From Dehalococcoidia bacterium (GTDB taxonomy: Bacteria > Chloroflexota > Dehalococcoidia > Tepidiformales > Tepidiformaceae), in contig JADLBC010000002.1 in NCBI GenBank assembly GCA_020847985.1, forward strand, positions 1 through 53,746: DNA of 53,746 nucleotides. Reading direction: 5' to 3'. A program made the position numbers and the translations under genes. This document shows positions 15,988 through 23,908 of this stretch, piece by piece (the stretch's first letter is position 1; each line of letters opens with the position of its first letter). A model generated the notes under the pieces. It did not search any database. It was not told where the DNA came from and saw only the letters and a list, made by a program, of their open reading frames with translations.

Positions 15988-17325
15988 GTGGCGACAGAAG
16001 TGACCATGCCCCAGATGGGCGCAGACATGACCGAAGGCACGCTCGTGAAGTGGCTGAAGGCGGTCGGCGACCAGGTCGATCGCGGCGAGGTGATCGCCGA
16101 AATCGAGACCGACAAGGCGACCGTCGAACTCGAGGCTTTCGAATCCGGTGTGCTGAAGAAGCTGGTCGTGCAGGAGGGCGAGACGGTACCCGTCGGGCAG
16201 GTGATCGCGCTCCTGGGCGCCGCCGATGAGCAGGTGGACGCGGAGCCGGAGCGGCAGCCGCCGGCGGAGACGCCCGCGCGCCGGGGCCATGGCGACGCCT
16301 CGGCATCGGCGCGGCAGAACGCGGCAACGACGACGGCGCAGCGCGAACAGGCGCCGCCCGCCGCTCCCGAGACGGAGCAGATGCACGTGAACATCACCCC
16401 CGGCCAGGCGGGCGGATCGCCGGACGGCATGCCGGGGGATGAAGGCCGCGTGCGCGTTTCGCCGGTCGCGCGGCGCATCGCGATGGATGCGGGACTGGAC
16501 CTTTCGCGGCTGAAGGGCACGGGCCCGGATGGGCGAATCCTGCGCAAGGATGTGGAGGCGGCAATCAGCGGGAAGCTACCAGTCACGGAGCCGCAGCCTG
16601 CCGCGCGCCCCGCGGCCGAACCGGCCCGGGCCACCGTTCCCGCGACGGGGGCGCAGCCGCTTTCGCGGATGCGGCAGGCAATCGCGCGGCGGATGTCGCA
16701 ATCCAAGCAGACGGCGCCGCATTACTACCTGACGCTGGACATCGACATGACGGCGGCGATGGCCTTCCGTGGCCAGTTGAACGCGTCGGCGAGCGAGGAG
16801 CAGCGGGTGAGCGTGAACGACCTCATCGTGAAGGCGTGCGCGCTGGCGCTCGAACGGCACCCGAAGTTCAACGCGGAGTTTTCGGATGCCGGACTGACGA
16901 TGCACGAGGAGATCAACATCGACATCGGCATCGCGCTGGACGAAGGGCTGATCGCGCCGGCCATCCTCGGATGCAAGGGCAAGACGCTGGGCCAGATCGC
17001 GCGGGAATCGAAGGACCTGGTGGCGCGCGCCAAGAGCGGCGCGCTGCGGGCGGAGGAGTACAGCGCGGGCACGTTCACGATCACGAACCTCGGGGCGTAC
17101 GGCGTGGAGACGCTGATCGGCATCATCAATCCGCCGCAGGCCGCCATTCTCGGGGTCGGGAGCGTGATGCCCCGGCCCGCGGCGCGCGAAGGCCAGGTGG
17201 TGGTGCGCGACCTCATGAAAGTAGCGCTGAGCGCGGATCATCGCGTGACGGACGGGGCCGAGGGGGCGCGTTTCATCAAGGAGATCCAGGGGCTTTTGGA
17301 GAACCCGGTGAGCCTGGCGCTGTAG
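15988..17325 (+). CDS. pdhC: Dihydrolipoamide acetyltransferase (E2 of pyruvate dehydrogenase)
   Basis: A 445-residue core subunit. A single lipoyl domain covers residues 1-78 with the lipoylated lysine in EIETDKATVE (Lys43). An Ala/Pro/Gln-rich linker follows (about 85-145), then the peripheral-subunit-binding domain (about 151-190: VSPVARRIAMDAGLDLSRLKGTG) and the acyltransferase domain (about 215-445) ending with the catalytic DHRVTDGAEGARFI. The GTG at 15988 is preceded by GGGAGG. It transfers the acetyl group from lipoamide to CoA. It completes the E3-E1a-E1b-E2 operon. Confidence 0.96.
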   Translation: MATEVTMPQMGADMTEGTLVKWLKAVGDQVDRGEVIAEIETDKATVELEAFESGVLKKLVVQEGETVPVGQVIALLGAADEQVDAEPERQPPAETPARRGHGDASASARQNAATTTAQREQAPPAAPETEQMHVNITPGQAGGSPDGMPGDEGRVRVSPVARRIAMDAGLDLSRLKGTGPDGRILRKDVEAAISGKLPVTEPQPAARPAAEPARATVPATGAQPLSRMRQAIARRMSQSKQTAPHYYLTLDIDMTAAMAFRGQLNASASEEQRVSVNDLIVKACALALERHPKFNAEFSDAGLTMHEEINIDIGIALDEGLIAPAILGCKGKTLGQIARESKDLVARAKSGALRAEEYSAGTFTITNLGAYGVETLIGIINPPQAAILGVGSVMPRPAAREGQVVVRDLMKVALSADHRVTDGAEGARFIKEIQGLLENPVSLAL

Positions 17326-17399
17326 GACGCGTTCGCTCGGGGTACCCGGACCCGCCACTCGTGCCGATACCTCTGGTAACACCGGCAGGGAGTAGTCCG

Positions 17400-18443
17400 A
17401 TGGCCCGGGGTGCGGAAGCACGCGCAGACGACGAGATGTCCGACGATCAGCCCGGATCGAACGTCGTGCCCCTTCGCGAGGGCGACTCGGCGGGAATGAT
17501 GCAGCGAAAGGCCGAGGGCGGCTTTTCGTTCCATTTCACCTTCGACCTGCCGAAGCTGCCCGGCGTCATGGCGGTGCAGACGTGGACACATCAGCAGATG
17601 ATCAACGGCGCGCTCATCGCGGCGGTGGTGCTGATGGCGGCGTTCATCGTGTATCGCGAGAAGTTCTCGCCGGCGGCCGCCGCGGGCGGGCACGACGAGG
17701 CCACGACGGGCCTCATCCGGCCGAATGTGAAGACGGGGTTCAACCCCACGGTCGAGCAGCCGGCGGTCGGCACCGGCGCCTTCATCGACCCGCTGGCTTC
17801 GGTGATTGGCAACGTGAGCGTGGGTGCGCGGGTGTATGTGGCGCCATTCGCGAGCATTCGCGGGGACGAGGGGCAGCCCATCGTCATCGGCGAGGGTTCG
17901 AATGTGCAGGACGGCGTCGTGCTGCACGCGCTTGAGACCTTCGATGGCAGCGAGCCAGTCGAGAAGAACCTCGTCACCGTCGATGGCAAGAAGTTCGCGG
18001 TGTACGTCGGGAAGAACGTCTCGATGGCACACCAATCGCAGGTCCACGGGCCAGCGGCGGTTGGCGACAACACCTTCGTGGGGATGCAGGCGCTCGTGTT
18101 CAAGGCGGTGGTGGGCAAGAACGTCGTGATCGAGCCCGGGGCGAAGGTGATTGGCGTGACCATCCCGGAGGGACGGTACGTGACGGCGGGCAGCGTGGTG
18201 ACGAGCCAGGCAGCCGCGGACGCACTACCGAAGATCACGCCCGAGTACGCCTTCGCGACACTGAACAACGGCGTGCTGGAAGTGAACCATTCGTTCGCTG
18301 ACGCCTACCTTGGCGTCGCGACGGGCGAAAAGCCGGCGGCATCGTCGCATGGGGCAGGTGGCTCATCGTCGGCCGGGACTTCGTCGAGCGAGAGCAGCTC
18401 AGCGTCGCATGGGGCCGCGAGCACGAGCAGCAGCGGCCACTAA
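17400..18443 (+). CDS. Membrane-anchored Cam-type gamma carbonic anhydrase
   Basis: A 347-residue protein. Residues 1-55 are polar, about 63-81 form one transmembrane helix (NGALIAAVVLMAAFIVYRE), and about 100-310 form a left-handed beta-helix. It carries the archaeal Cam features: NVQDGVVLHALET with the first zinc histidine and the catalytic glutamate, the acidic loop (FDGSEPVEKNLVTVDGKKFAVY), and MAHQSQVHGPAAVGD with the other two histidines. It should interconvert CO2 and bicarbonate. The single helix suggests an extracytoplasmic catalytic domain. The C-terminal 35 residues are Ser/Gly/His-rich. The ATG at 17400 has GGGAG; 17436 is an alternative start. It lies 74 nt after pdhC and overlaps mobA tail to tail by 4 nt. 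Confidence 0.9.
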   Translation: MARGAEARADDEMSDDQPGSNVVPLREGDSAGMMQRKAEGGFSFHFTFDLPKLPGVMAVQTWTHQQMINGALIAAVVLMAAFIVYREKFSPAAAAGGHDEATTGLIRPNVKTGFNPTVEQPAVGTGAFIDPLASVIGNVSVGARVYVAPFASIRGDEGQPIVIGEGSNVQDGVVLHALETFDGSEPVEKNLVTVDGKKFAVYVGKNVSMAHQSQVHGPAAVGDNTFVGMQALVFKAVVGKNVVIEPGAKVIGVTIPEGRYVTAGSVVTSQAAADALPKITPEYAFATLNNGVLEVNHSFADAYLGVATGEKPAASSHGAGGSSSAGTSSSESSSASHGAASTSSSGH

Positions 18444-19045
18444 GGGGCAGCGTCGCGGACCAGGGCTTCGAGTGTAGCGAAGGCTTCGGGCGTGTTGGCG
18501 TTGAGGAAGCTGCGCAGGCCGGGGTCGACCGAACGCACGGTGGCTTCATCGATTTCGAACGCGGTGACCGAACGCAGGGCGTGGATAGGACCGCCGGCGC
18601 TCGCGGCGAGCGCGGCGTCGAAGGCCGGGAGGCAAAGGCCGCGCGAAAAGGCGGCCGTGAGCGGCTGGGGCACGCCCCCGACCACGGGCACCGCGGCGGC
18701 CACGCCATCGAGCGCGCGCAGGACCATTCGCACCAGGGCGGACACGAGCAGCGGGACGTCGCAGCCGGTCGCGAAGCAGGCATCGAAGCGCGCGGCGCGC
18801 ATCCCGGTGACGATGCCACCGAGCGGGCCGCGCGGGGTGCCCTCCTCGACGATGTAGCGTGTGCCTGGGAGGGTGCGCTCCGGGCCGCCGACGATGACCA
18901 CATCCTCACAGGCGGCCGCGACGGTGGACACGACCCATTCGAGCATGGAGCGTCCGGCGAGTTGCGCGGCGGCCTTATCGGAGCCGAAACGGGTGCTGCG
19001 ACCGCCGGCGAGCACGATCGCGGTGGCCTGGAGGCGTTCGCTCAC
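18440..19045 (-). CDS. mobA: Molybdenum cofactor guanylyltransferase
   Basis: A 201-residue nucleotidyltransferase. The N-terminal AIVLAGGRSTRFGSDKA (residues 9-25) is the MobA GTP-binding signature; GTPRGPLGGI and ATGCDVPLL (metal aspartate) follow in the expected order. It attaches GMP to molybdopterin to form the MGD cofactor of DMSO-reductase-family enzymes. No molybdoenzyme is encoded in the window. The GTG at 19045 begins the family similarity. It diverges from the small unknown gene at 19078 and converges on the carbonic anhydrase gene. Confidence 0.88.
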   Translation of the reverse strand: MSERLQATAIVLAGGRSTRFGSDKAAAQLAGRSMLEWVVSTVAAACEDVVIVGGPERTLPGTRYIVEEGTPRGPLGGIVTGMRAARFDACFATGCDVPLLVSALVRMVLRALDGVAAAVPVVGGVPQPLTAAFSRGLCLPAFDAALAASAGGPIHALRSVTAFEIDEATVRSVDPGLRSFLNANTPEAFATLEALVRDAAP

Positions 19046-19063
19046 GGGCGGTCGCCCGGGCCA

Positions 19064-19069
19064 TACAAT
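19064..19069 (+). promoter_or_regulatory. -10 box upstream of the 126-residue unknown
   Basis: TACAAT is 5 of 6 to the consensus and ends 8 nt before the GTG at 19078, which fits a leaderless mRNA. It sits in the near-palindrome CCATacaATGG (19062-19072), so the same site reads TTGTAT towards mobA. Confidence 0.55.
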
Positions 19070-19077
19070 GGGCGGCA

Positions 19078-19458
19078 GTGTTCCGCCGCAAGCCGCGCAT
19101 CGACGACGCCATCTATGGAAAGCTCATGACTTCGTTCGGGCGCGTGGTCGATATGGACCCGTTCGTGGAACGGCCGGCGCGCGCGCTGGCGGAGCGGGTG
19201 GTTGGGGAAGAGCCGGCGCTGGCCGCGAACCTGGATGGCCGCCAGTATCGCGGAGCGACCGAGTATCACCTGCGACTGTTGGCGGGCGCGTGGATTATGT
19301 CGCGAGACGGGACCTTGCCCGTGGCCACGGCCGAGGTGTTCGAGGAAGCCGTGGCGTGGCGCTTCGGGCCGCTGGTGAAGGGCTCGGGACGGCTCGCGCA
19401 CCGGCTGTCGCAATTGGCGCGCGGCGAAGGCGAACGGGACACCGGGAATCAGGCCTGA
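19078..19458 (+). CDS. Hypothetical protein, 126 residues
   Basis: A small soluble protein with no family that I recognise. It begins FRRKPRIDDAIYGKLMTSFG, contains a charged helical middle (residues 27-70) and has a Gly/Arg-rich tail. No signal peptide, membrane segment or metal motif is visible. The GTG at 19078 has no Shine-Dalgarno but is 8 nt after a TACAAT -10 box. Its stop is 2 nt from the stop of the convergent hydrolase gene. G/C-ending codons and sensible composition support a real gene. Confidence 0.6.
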   Translation: MFRRKPRIDDAIYGKLMTSFGRVVDMDPFVERPARALAERVVGEEPALAANLDGRQYRGATEYHLRLLAGAWIMSRDGTLPVATAEVFEEAVAWRFGPLVKGSGRLAHRLSQLARGEGERDTGNQA

Positions 19459-19460
19459 CA

Positions 19461-20072
19461 TCAGGGCAATCGCCCGAGGAACGCGGCGACCGCATCCATC
19501 GCGCCTTCCCACGCCGCGGCGCGTCCACCGGCGGCTTTTCGCGGGGCGAGGTCGTGGTCACCGTCCTCGACCCAGTGGATTTCGATAGACGGGCTCAGAT
19601 CATAGGTGGCGACATCATCGCGGCCGCCGAAGGGGTCGCGCGTACCCTGGACGATGAGCGCGGGGGTGCGAAGGCCAGCGAGGTGAGCGATACGCGGCTT
19701 CCCGGGGCGGCCGGGCGCGTGGAAGGGATAGCCCAGGCAGACGAGCGCGCGCGCCCCCAGTTCGTCCGCGACCATGCTGGCCATGCGGCCCCCCATGGAC
19801 TTGCCGCCGACGGCAACGGCGCCTCCGAGTTCGGCGAACACGGTCCGCCACGCCTGGAGGAGGACGGCCTCACGGTCGGGCGGGCGGCGGGAGCCGGATT
19901 CGCGGCGAGCCTGCATATAGGGGAATTCGAAGCGTACGACGCGCAAGCCGCGCTGCCCGAGGCCGGCCGCGAAGGTATCCATGAAGGCGCTGTCCATGGG
20001 AGCGCCCGCGCCGTGGGCGAGCACGAGTGTGACGGGCGCATCGGCCGGGCCATCGGCGAGGAAGGCGGTCAT
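19461..20072 (-). CDS. Alpha/beta hydrolase of the KANL3/Tex30 (dienelactone-hydrolase-like) family
   Basis: A 203-residue hydrolase. The oxyanion region LVLAHGAGAPMDS is at residues 16-28, the nucleophile elbow GGKSMGG gives Ser92, LIVQGTRDPFG supplies the acid, and VEDGDHDL the histidine. This arrangement is typical of the small KANL3/Tex30 family, whose substrates are mostly unknown. The ATG at 20072 overlaps the stop of the upstream methyltransferase by ATGA, so it is the second gene of a two-gene unit. Confidence 0.85.
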   Translation of the reverse strand: MTAFLADGPADAPVTLVLAHGAGAPMDSAFMDTFAAGLGQRGLRVVRFEFPYMQARRESGSRRPPDREAVLLQAWRTVFAELGGAVAVGGKSMGGRMASMVADELGARALVCLGYPFHAPGRPGKPRIAHLAGLRTPALIVQGTRDPFGGRDDVATYDLSPSIEIHWVEDGDHDLAPRKAAGGRAAAWEGAMDAVAAFLGRLP

Positions 20073-20830
20073 GGGGCCTCCTTGCGCAGCACCCAGGCCT
20101 CTTCGCTCGGCCAGCGGCGGGCCCATTGGCGTGTGACGAAGGGATAGCGCGTTGTGGCGTCTTCGGCCGGCCTCAGTTCGAGCAGGTTCTCGATGGCGAA
20201 GCCGTTCGCGCGGAAGAGGCGGATCCAGTCGCCGTGGCCGAGGTGGAATTCGATGCCGGGGTCCTCGGGCCAGGCGAAGCGGTGCATGCCGTGGTAGTCG
20301 CGGATCATGCGGTCCGTCGCGGGGACGCCATCCTCGTCGGGCACGCAGAGCATGAGGATGGCGCCGCCGGTGAGGAAGACCAGGCGGCCACCGGGGCGAA
20401 GGACGCGCGCGGCTTCGGGTAGCCAGCGGTAGGGGTCGCACCAGAGGCAGGCGCCGTACTCCGAGATGGCGAAATCGAACGACGCATCCGCGAAGGGGAG
20501 GTGTTCGGCGTCCCCCCAGACGAGGGGGAAACGGAGGCCGAACTCGCGCCGCAGGCGGCGGGCGGTCGCGAGCTGGGCGGGCGAATTGTCGATTCCAACC
20601 GGCCGCGCACCGAGGCGTGCGAGCCACGACGAGACGTAGGCCGTGCCGCAGCCCAGTTCGAGTGCGTCGAGGCCAGCGACGCCTTCGAGGAGGTGCAATT
20701 CCGCCTCAGGGATGCTCCAGATGCCCCAGCCCGGTTCGCCGGCCCAGCCGCGGCGGCCGGGTTCGGCGTACTCCGCTGCCTGCGCGTTCCAGTGGGCCCG
20801 GTTCTCGATCACGTGGGACAGCCTGTCCAT
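20069..20830 (-). CDS. Class I SAM-dependent methyltransferase
   Basis: A 253-residue methyltransferase-11-type protein. AdoMet motif I is ALELGCGTAYVSSWLARLG, followed by GIDNSPAQL, GDAEHLPFADASFDFAISE and a post-motif RVLRPGGRLVFLT. Such proteins carry small-molecule methylations; the substrate is unknown. An in-frame TTG at 20866 would lengthen it by 12 residues, but that codon lies in the likely -35 element, so the ATG at 20830 is preferred. It has no Shine-Dalgarno and starts 7 nt after a -10 box. It is coupled to the hydrolase gene downstream. Confidence 0.85.
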   Translation of the reverse strand: MDRLSHVIENRAHWNAQAAEYAEPGRRGWAGEPGWGIWSIPEAELHLLEGVAGLDALELGCGTAYVSSWLARLGARPVGIDNSPAQLATARRLRREFGLRFPLVWGDAEHLPFADASFDFAISEYGACLWCDPYRWLPEAARVLRPGGRLVFLTGGAILMLCVPDEDGVPATDRMIRDYHGMHRFAWPEDPGIEFHLGHGDWIRLFRANGFAIENLLELRPAEDATTRYPFVTRQWARRWPSEEAWVLRKEAP

Positions 20831-20837
20831 TTGGAAC

Positions 20838-20866
20838 AGTGAACGCGGTAGGTAACTGGTGGTCAA
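20838..20866 (-). promoter_or_regulatory. Promoter of the methyltransferase-hydrolase pair
   Basis: On the minus strand, TTGACC (20861-20866), a 17-nt spacer and TTCACT (20838-20843), then 7 nt to the ATG at 20830. The -35 is 5 of 6 to consensus; the -10 is weak. The spacing implies a leaderless transcript. Confidence 0.5.
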
Positions 20867-20880
20867 CGAAGGTTACCGGG

Positions 20881-22113
20881 TCATGAGGGCTCGATTTCCG
20901 GCCACGCGCCGCCTGCGGCACGGACCGCGGCGGTGTGCTCACCCAGCCGGGGCGCGGGAAGGCGCAATTCCCACGGCGTCGCGCTGAAGATGTATGGGGC
21001 ACCGGGCATGAGCGCGGGCTCATCGATCCCTTCGCCGGTGACCGGGACGAAGTGGCCGCGGTCGTGGAAGTGCGGGTCCTGGAGAGTTTCATCGGGAGCG
21101 CGGACAATGCCCCACGCCTGGTCGCGTTCCTGGCCGCCACGGTACACCTCATCGGCGTCCGTGGCGGCGATGAAGCGGCCCATTTCGGCCATGATCTCGG
21201 CGGCTTCGGGTGAACCGCGGCCGGGCTGGCGTGCGAGCGGGGTATCGAAGCGGGGCTCGTCGAACTGCATCCCGAAGCCGTGCGCTTGCCACCACGGCTT
21301 GAGCCGCTTCCAGCTCTCGTTGTCGCGGCCGACGCCGTAGAGGATCAGGTGGCGGCCGTCCTTCGCGCGAAACAGCCACGGCTCCGTGCGCTGGGCGGCG
21401 GCGTGGCGCCCCGTCTGGCGGACGACATCCTGGCGGGCGTAGAGCCAGTACGGCATGCCGACCTCGGTCGTGCAGGCGAGGGCTTCATGCATGGAGCAGT
21501 CGATGAGCTGGCCCTCGCCCGTGCGGTCGCGGTGGATGAGGGCCGCGAGGATGCCGTGGACGGCGAACTGGCCGGTGGTGTTGTAGCCCTGGTCACCGTG
21601 GCCGCGAATGGGGGGTGCGCCGGGCGCGTCCTCGGGGTCGTAGCCGTTCATCATCATCGGGCCGCCGAGCGCGAGGCCCACCATATCGGATGACTTCCAG
21701 TTCGCCCACGGCCCGGTCTGTCCGAAGGGCGTGATTGAGCAGACGATCAGCGCGGGGTTCGCGGCCCGCAGCGCGTCCGGCGCCAGCCCGATGGTGGCGA
21801 GCGCACCGGGGGCGCGGTCCTCGATGAGGACGTCGGCGCACGCGGCGAGCGAACGGAGAAGCGCTCGGTCGTCTTCGCTCCCCTCGAGGTCGAGGACGGC
21901 GGAGCGCTTGTTCGTGTTGTGATACCAGAAGTTGAGGGAACGGTCGGGGCCGGGCCGGTCCTTGACGAAGGGGCCGACGGTGCGCGCGGTCGAACCGCCG
22001 GGGGGTTCGATCTTGAGGACGTCGGCGCCGAGGTCGGCGATGAGTTTCCCGGCGAACTGCCCGGGTTCGTCGCAGAGTTCGAGGACGCGCAGGCCGGCGA
22101 GGGGGCCGCTCAC
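20881..22113 (-). CDS. CaiB/BaiF class III CoA-transferase (second of pair)
   Basis: A 410-residue family III CoA-transferase, which moves CoA between acyl groups through an aspartyl-CoA-type mixed anhydride. The N-terminal LAGLRVLELCD, GADVLKIEPPGG and NKRSAVLDL are typical, and the catalytic aspartate is present in GQLIDCSMHEA (about residue 190). It differs strongly from its neighbour. The GTG at 22113 overlaps the upstream gene's stop (GTGA). Adjacent coupled copies occur in heteromeric enzymes such as benzylsuccinate (BbsEF) or succinyl-CoA:malate (SmtAB) CoA-transferases; the substrate here is not known. Confidence 0.88.
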   Translation of the reverse strand: MSGPLAGLRVLELCDEPGQFAGKLIADLGADVLKIEPPGGSTARTVGPFVKDRPGPDRSLNFWYHNTNKRSAVLDLEGSEDDRALLRSLAACADVLIEDRAPGALATIGLAPDALRAANPALIVCSITPFGQTGPWANWKSSDMVGLALGGPMMMNGYDPEDAPGAPPIRGHGDQGYNTTGQFAVHGILAALIHRDRTGEGQLIDCSMHEALACTTEVGMPYWLYARQDVVRQTGRHAAAQRTEPWLFRAKDGRHLILYGVGRDNESWKRLKPWWQAHGFGMQFDEPRFDTPLARQPGRGSPEAAEIMAEMGRFIAATDADEVYRGGQERDQAWGIVRAPDETLQDPHFHDRGHFVPVTGEGIDEPALMPGAPYIFSATPWELRLPAPRLGEHTAAVRAAGGAWPEIEPS

Positions 22114-23345
22114 ATCAGCACCCCCATGGCCTCGGTCGCGGCGATCTCCTCGGGAGTCATGCCGAGCACGTCGTGCAGCACGGAGAAGGTGTCCTGGCCG
22201 ATGAGCGGGCCGGCGGCGCGGACGCTGCCGGGGGTCGCGGAGAGCTTCGGGAGCACGCCGTCGTAGGTGATAGGGCCGAGCTCGCCATGTTCCACCTCGT
22301 GCCACCAATCGCGGGCGTCGAGCTGGGGGTCGCGTTCGAATTTGTCGCTGGCCCGCTGGCAGACCCCGGCGCGCACCCCCGCGGCCTGCAGCAGCTCCAT
22401 GGCTTCGTAACCGGTGAACTCGCTCGTCCAGGCGGCGATGCGTTCGTCGAGCTCGTCCTCGTTGGCGAGACGGGCTTCGTTGGTGGCGAAGCGGGCTTCG
22501 GCGGCCCAGGGGGGTTCGTCCATGGCCATGACGAGCGCGCGCCATTCGGCGTCGTTCATCACGGCGATGGCGAGCCAGCTATCCTCACCGGCGCAGGGAT
22601 AGGTGTTGTGCGGCGCGACGCGAGGCTCCCATGCCCGGTTCCCCGGGGGCATGCCGGCGCGGCGCCAGGAGCGGCCGTTGACGGTGAAGTCGAGCACGGC
22701 GGGGCCATTGAGGACGATACCGGCTTCGATCTGGGAGATGTCGATGTGCTGGCCTTCGCCCGTGCGGTTGCGGTGGTGAATGGCCGCCATGATCGCGACC
22801 GCGGCGGAGTACCCGGCGGTGTGGTCCATGTAGCTGTAGCCCCACCCGGCCGGGGGATAGCCGGGGAGGCCGGACGTGAAGGTGAGGCCGCAGAGCGCCT
22901 GCGCGGTCGGTCCCCAGGTGGTGAACGCTTTGTCGCGGCCGCTGTGGCCGAAGCCGGAGACGGAACAGTAGATGATGTCCGGCCGGATTTCGCGCAGCTG
23001 CGGGTAGTCGAGGCCCCAGGAGGCCATGATCCCGCTGGAGAAGTTCTCGACGACGACGTCGCTGGCCGCGATGAGCTTTCGCAGCAGGTCACCGCCCATG
23101 GGATGACGGGCGTTGAGGAGGATGCTCTTCTTGTTGCGGTTGATGTAGTTCCAGAAGCCGGAATTGTTCATCGTGGGGCGGTCGCCGACGATGGGCCGCC
23201 CGAAGCGGACGGCGTCGGCGGCCTGCCCGTGTTCGACGCGGATGACTTCGGCGCCGAAATCGGCGAGGACGCGGGTGGCGGTCGGCCCGGCGATGATCCA
23301 GGTGAGGTCGCAGACGCGGATCCCGGAGAGTGGCAGCTCTGGCAT
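22110..23345 (-). CDS. CaiB/BaiF class III CoA-transferase (first of pair)
   Basis: A 411-residue family III CoA-transferase. Family features are LSGIRVCDLTWIIAGPTATRVLADFGAEVIRVE at the N-terminus, NRNKKSILLN, and GQHIDISQIEAG with the catalytic aspartate. It lacks a Shine-Dalgarno; TAGAAT lies 7 nt upstream of the ATG at 23345. The gene is followed by a second, distinct CoA-transferase with overlapping start, so both are probably made in equal amounts and may associate. Possible roles include acyl-CoA salvage in fatty, aromatic or dicarboxylic acid degradation. Confidence 0.88.
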   Translation of the reverse strand: MPELPLSGIRVCDLTWIIAGPTATRVLADFGAEVIRVEHGQAADAVRFGRPIVGDRPTMNNSGFWNYINRNKKSILLNARHPMGGDLLRKLIAASDVVVENFSSGIMASWGLDYPQLREIRPDIIYCSVSGFGHSGRDKAFTTWGPTAQALCGLTFTSGLPGYPPAGWGYSYMDHTAGYSAAVAIMAAIHHRNRTGEGQHIDISQIEAGIVLNGPAVLDFTVNGRSWRRAGMPPGNRAWEPRVAPHNTYPCAGEDSWLAIAVMNDAEWRALVMAMDEPPWAAEARFATNEARLANEDELDERIAAWTSEFTGYEAMELLQAAGVRAGVCQRASDKFERDPQLDARDWWHEVEHGELGPITYDGVLPKLSATPGSVRAAGPLIGQDTFSVLHDVLGMTPEEIAATEAMGVLM

Positions 23346-23352
23346 GGGCGGG

Positions 23353-23358
23353 ATTCTA
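23353..23358 (-). promoter_or_regulatory. -10 box for leaderless CoA-transferase mRNA
   Basis: TAGAAT on the minus strand is followed by the 7-nt CCCGCCC and then the ATG at 23345. No Shine-Dalgarno is present. No clear -35 is visible. Confidence 0.5.
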
Positions 23359-23389
23359 CGCCGCCACGAGGGCGTGTGAGTGCCCGGGA

Positions 23390-23908
23390 TCAGGCGGTGG
23401 CGTGCTGCTTGGGGTCCGAATCGATCTTGCCGGTGAGGAACACGGCGACGGCGGTGAGCAGGCCGAACGGCGCGCCGAGCAGGATCGCGGGGATGATGGT
23501 GCTCAGCAGTGGCGGGCGTTTCTCGATGCCGAGGTCGAGATAGCCGGATGGGTGAATGCTGCAGCTGAGTTCGGTGCCGTTGCCAGTCCTGGGGAGGGTG
23601 ATATCGAGGGTTTCGCCGGCGGGGACGTTGAAGGAGCCGATGGAGTGCTGCTGCGAATCCTTGTTGACGACGCGAACGGTGGCGCCGGGCGCGAGCACGA
23701 GGGAGTTATCGGCAAAGGAGAAGGTGGCGCCCTTTTCGAGGGCCGCGCCGGTGCCCGCGGGGATTTCGAGAACCTGCAGGCTGGGAGCGCGCGCGGCGGG
23801 CGAAAGCAGACCCCACCAAACGAGATTGAGGAGCCAGGCCGCGACGATTGCCGCCGCGACCCAGCCCCCCCAGAACTTCAACCGGTGCAGTGTCTGCCGG
23901 TCCGTCAT
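23390..23908 (-). CDS. Membrane-bound cupredoxin-like protein of the oxidase operon
   Basis: A 172-residue protein. A transmembrane helix near residues 14-36, a cupredoxin-like domain (about 45-130) and a second helix near 135-160. Copper-type ligands are His88 (SQQHSIG) and Cys116 with His119 (SCSIHPSGY). The usual methionine three residues after the last histidine is replaced, so it could bind copper with an altered axial ligand or serve in assembly. As last gene of the cytochrome oxidase operon, it overlaps subunit III by ATGA. Possible roles: electron donor to CuA, or copper chaperone. Confidence 0.72.
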   Translation of the reverse strand: MTDRQTLHRLKFWGGWVAAAIVAAWLLNLVWWGLLSPAARAPSLQVLEIPAGTGAALEKGATFSFADNSLVLAPGATVRVVNKDSQQHSIGSFNVPAGETLDITLPRTGNGTELSCSIHPSGYLDLGIEKRPPLLSTIIPAILLGAPFGLLTAVAVFLTGKIDSDPKQHATA

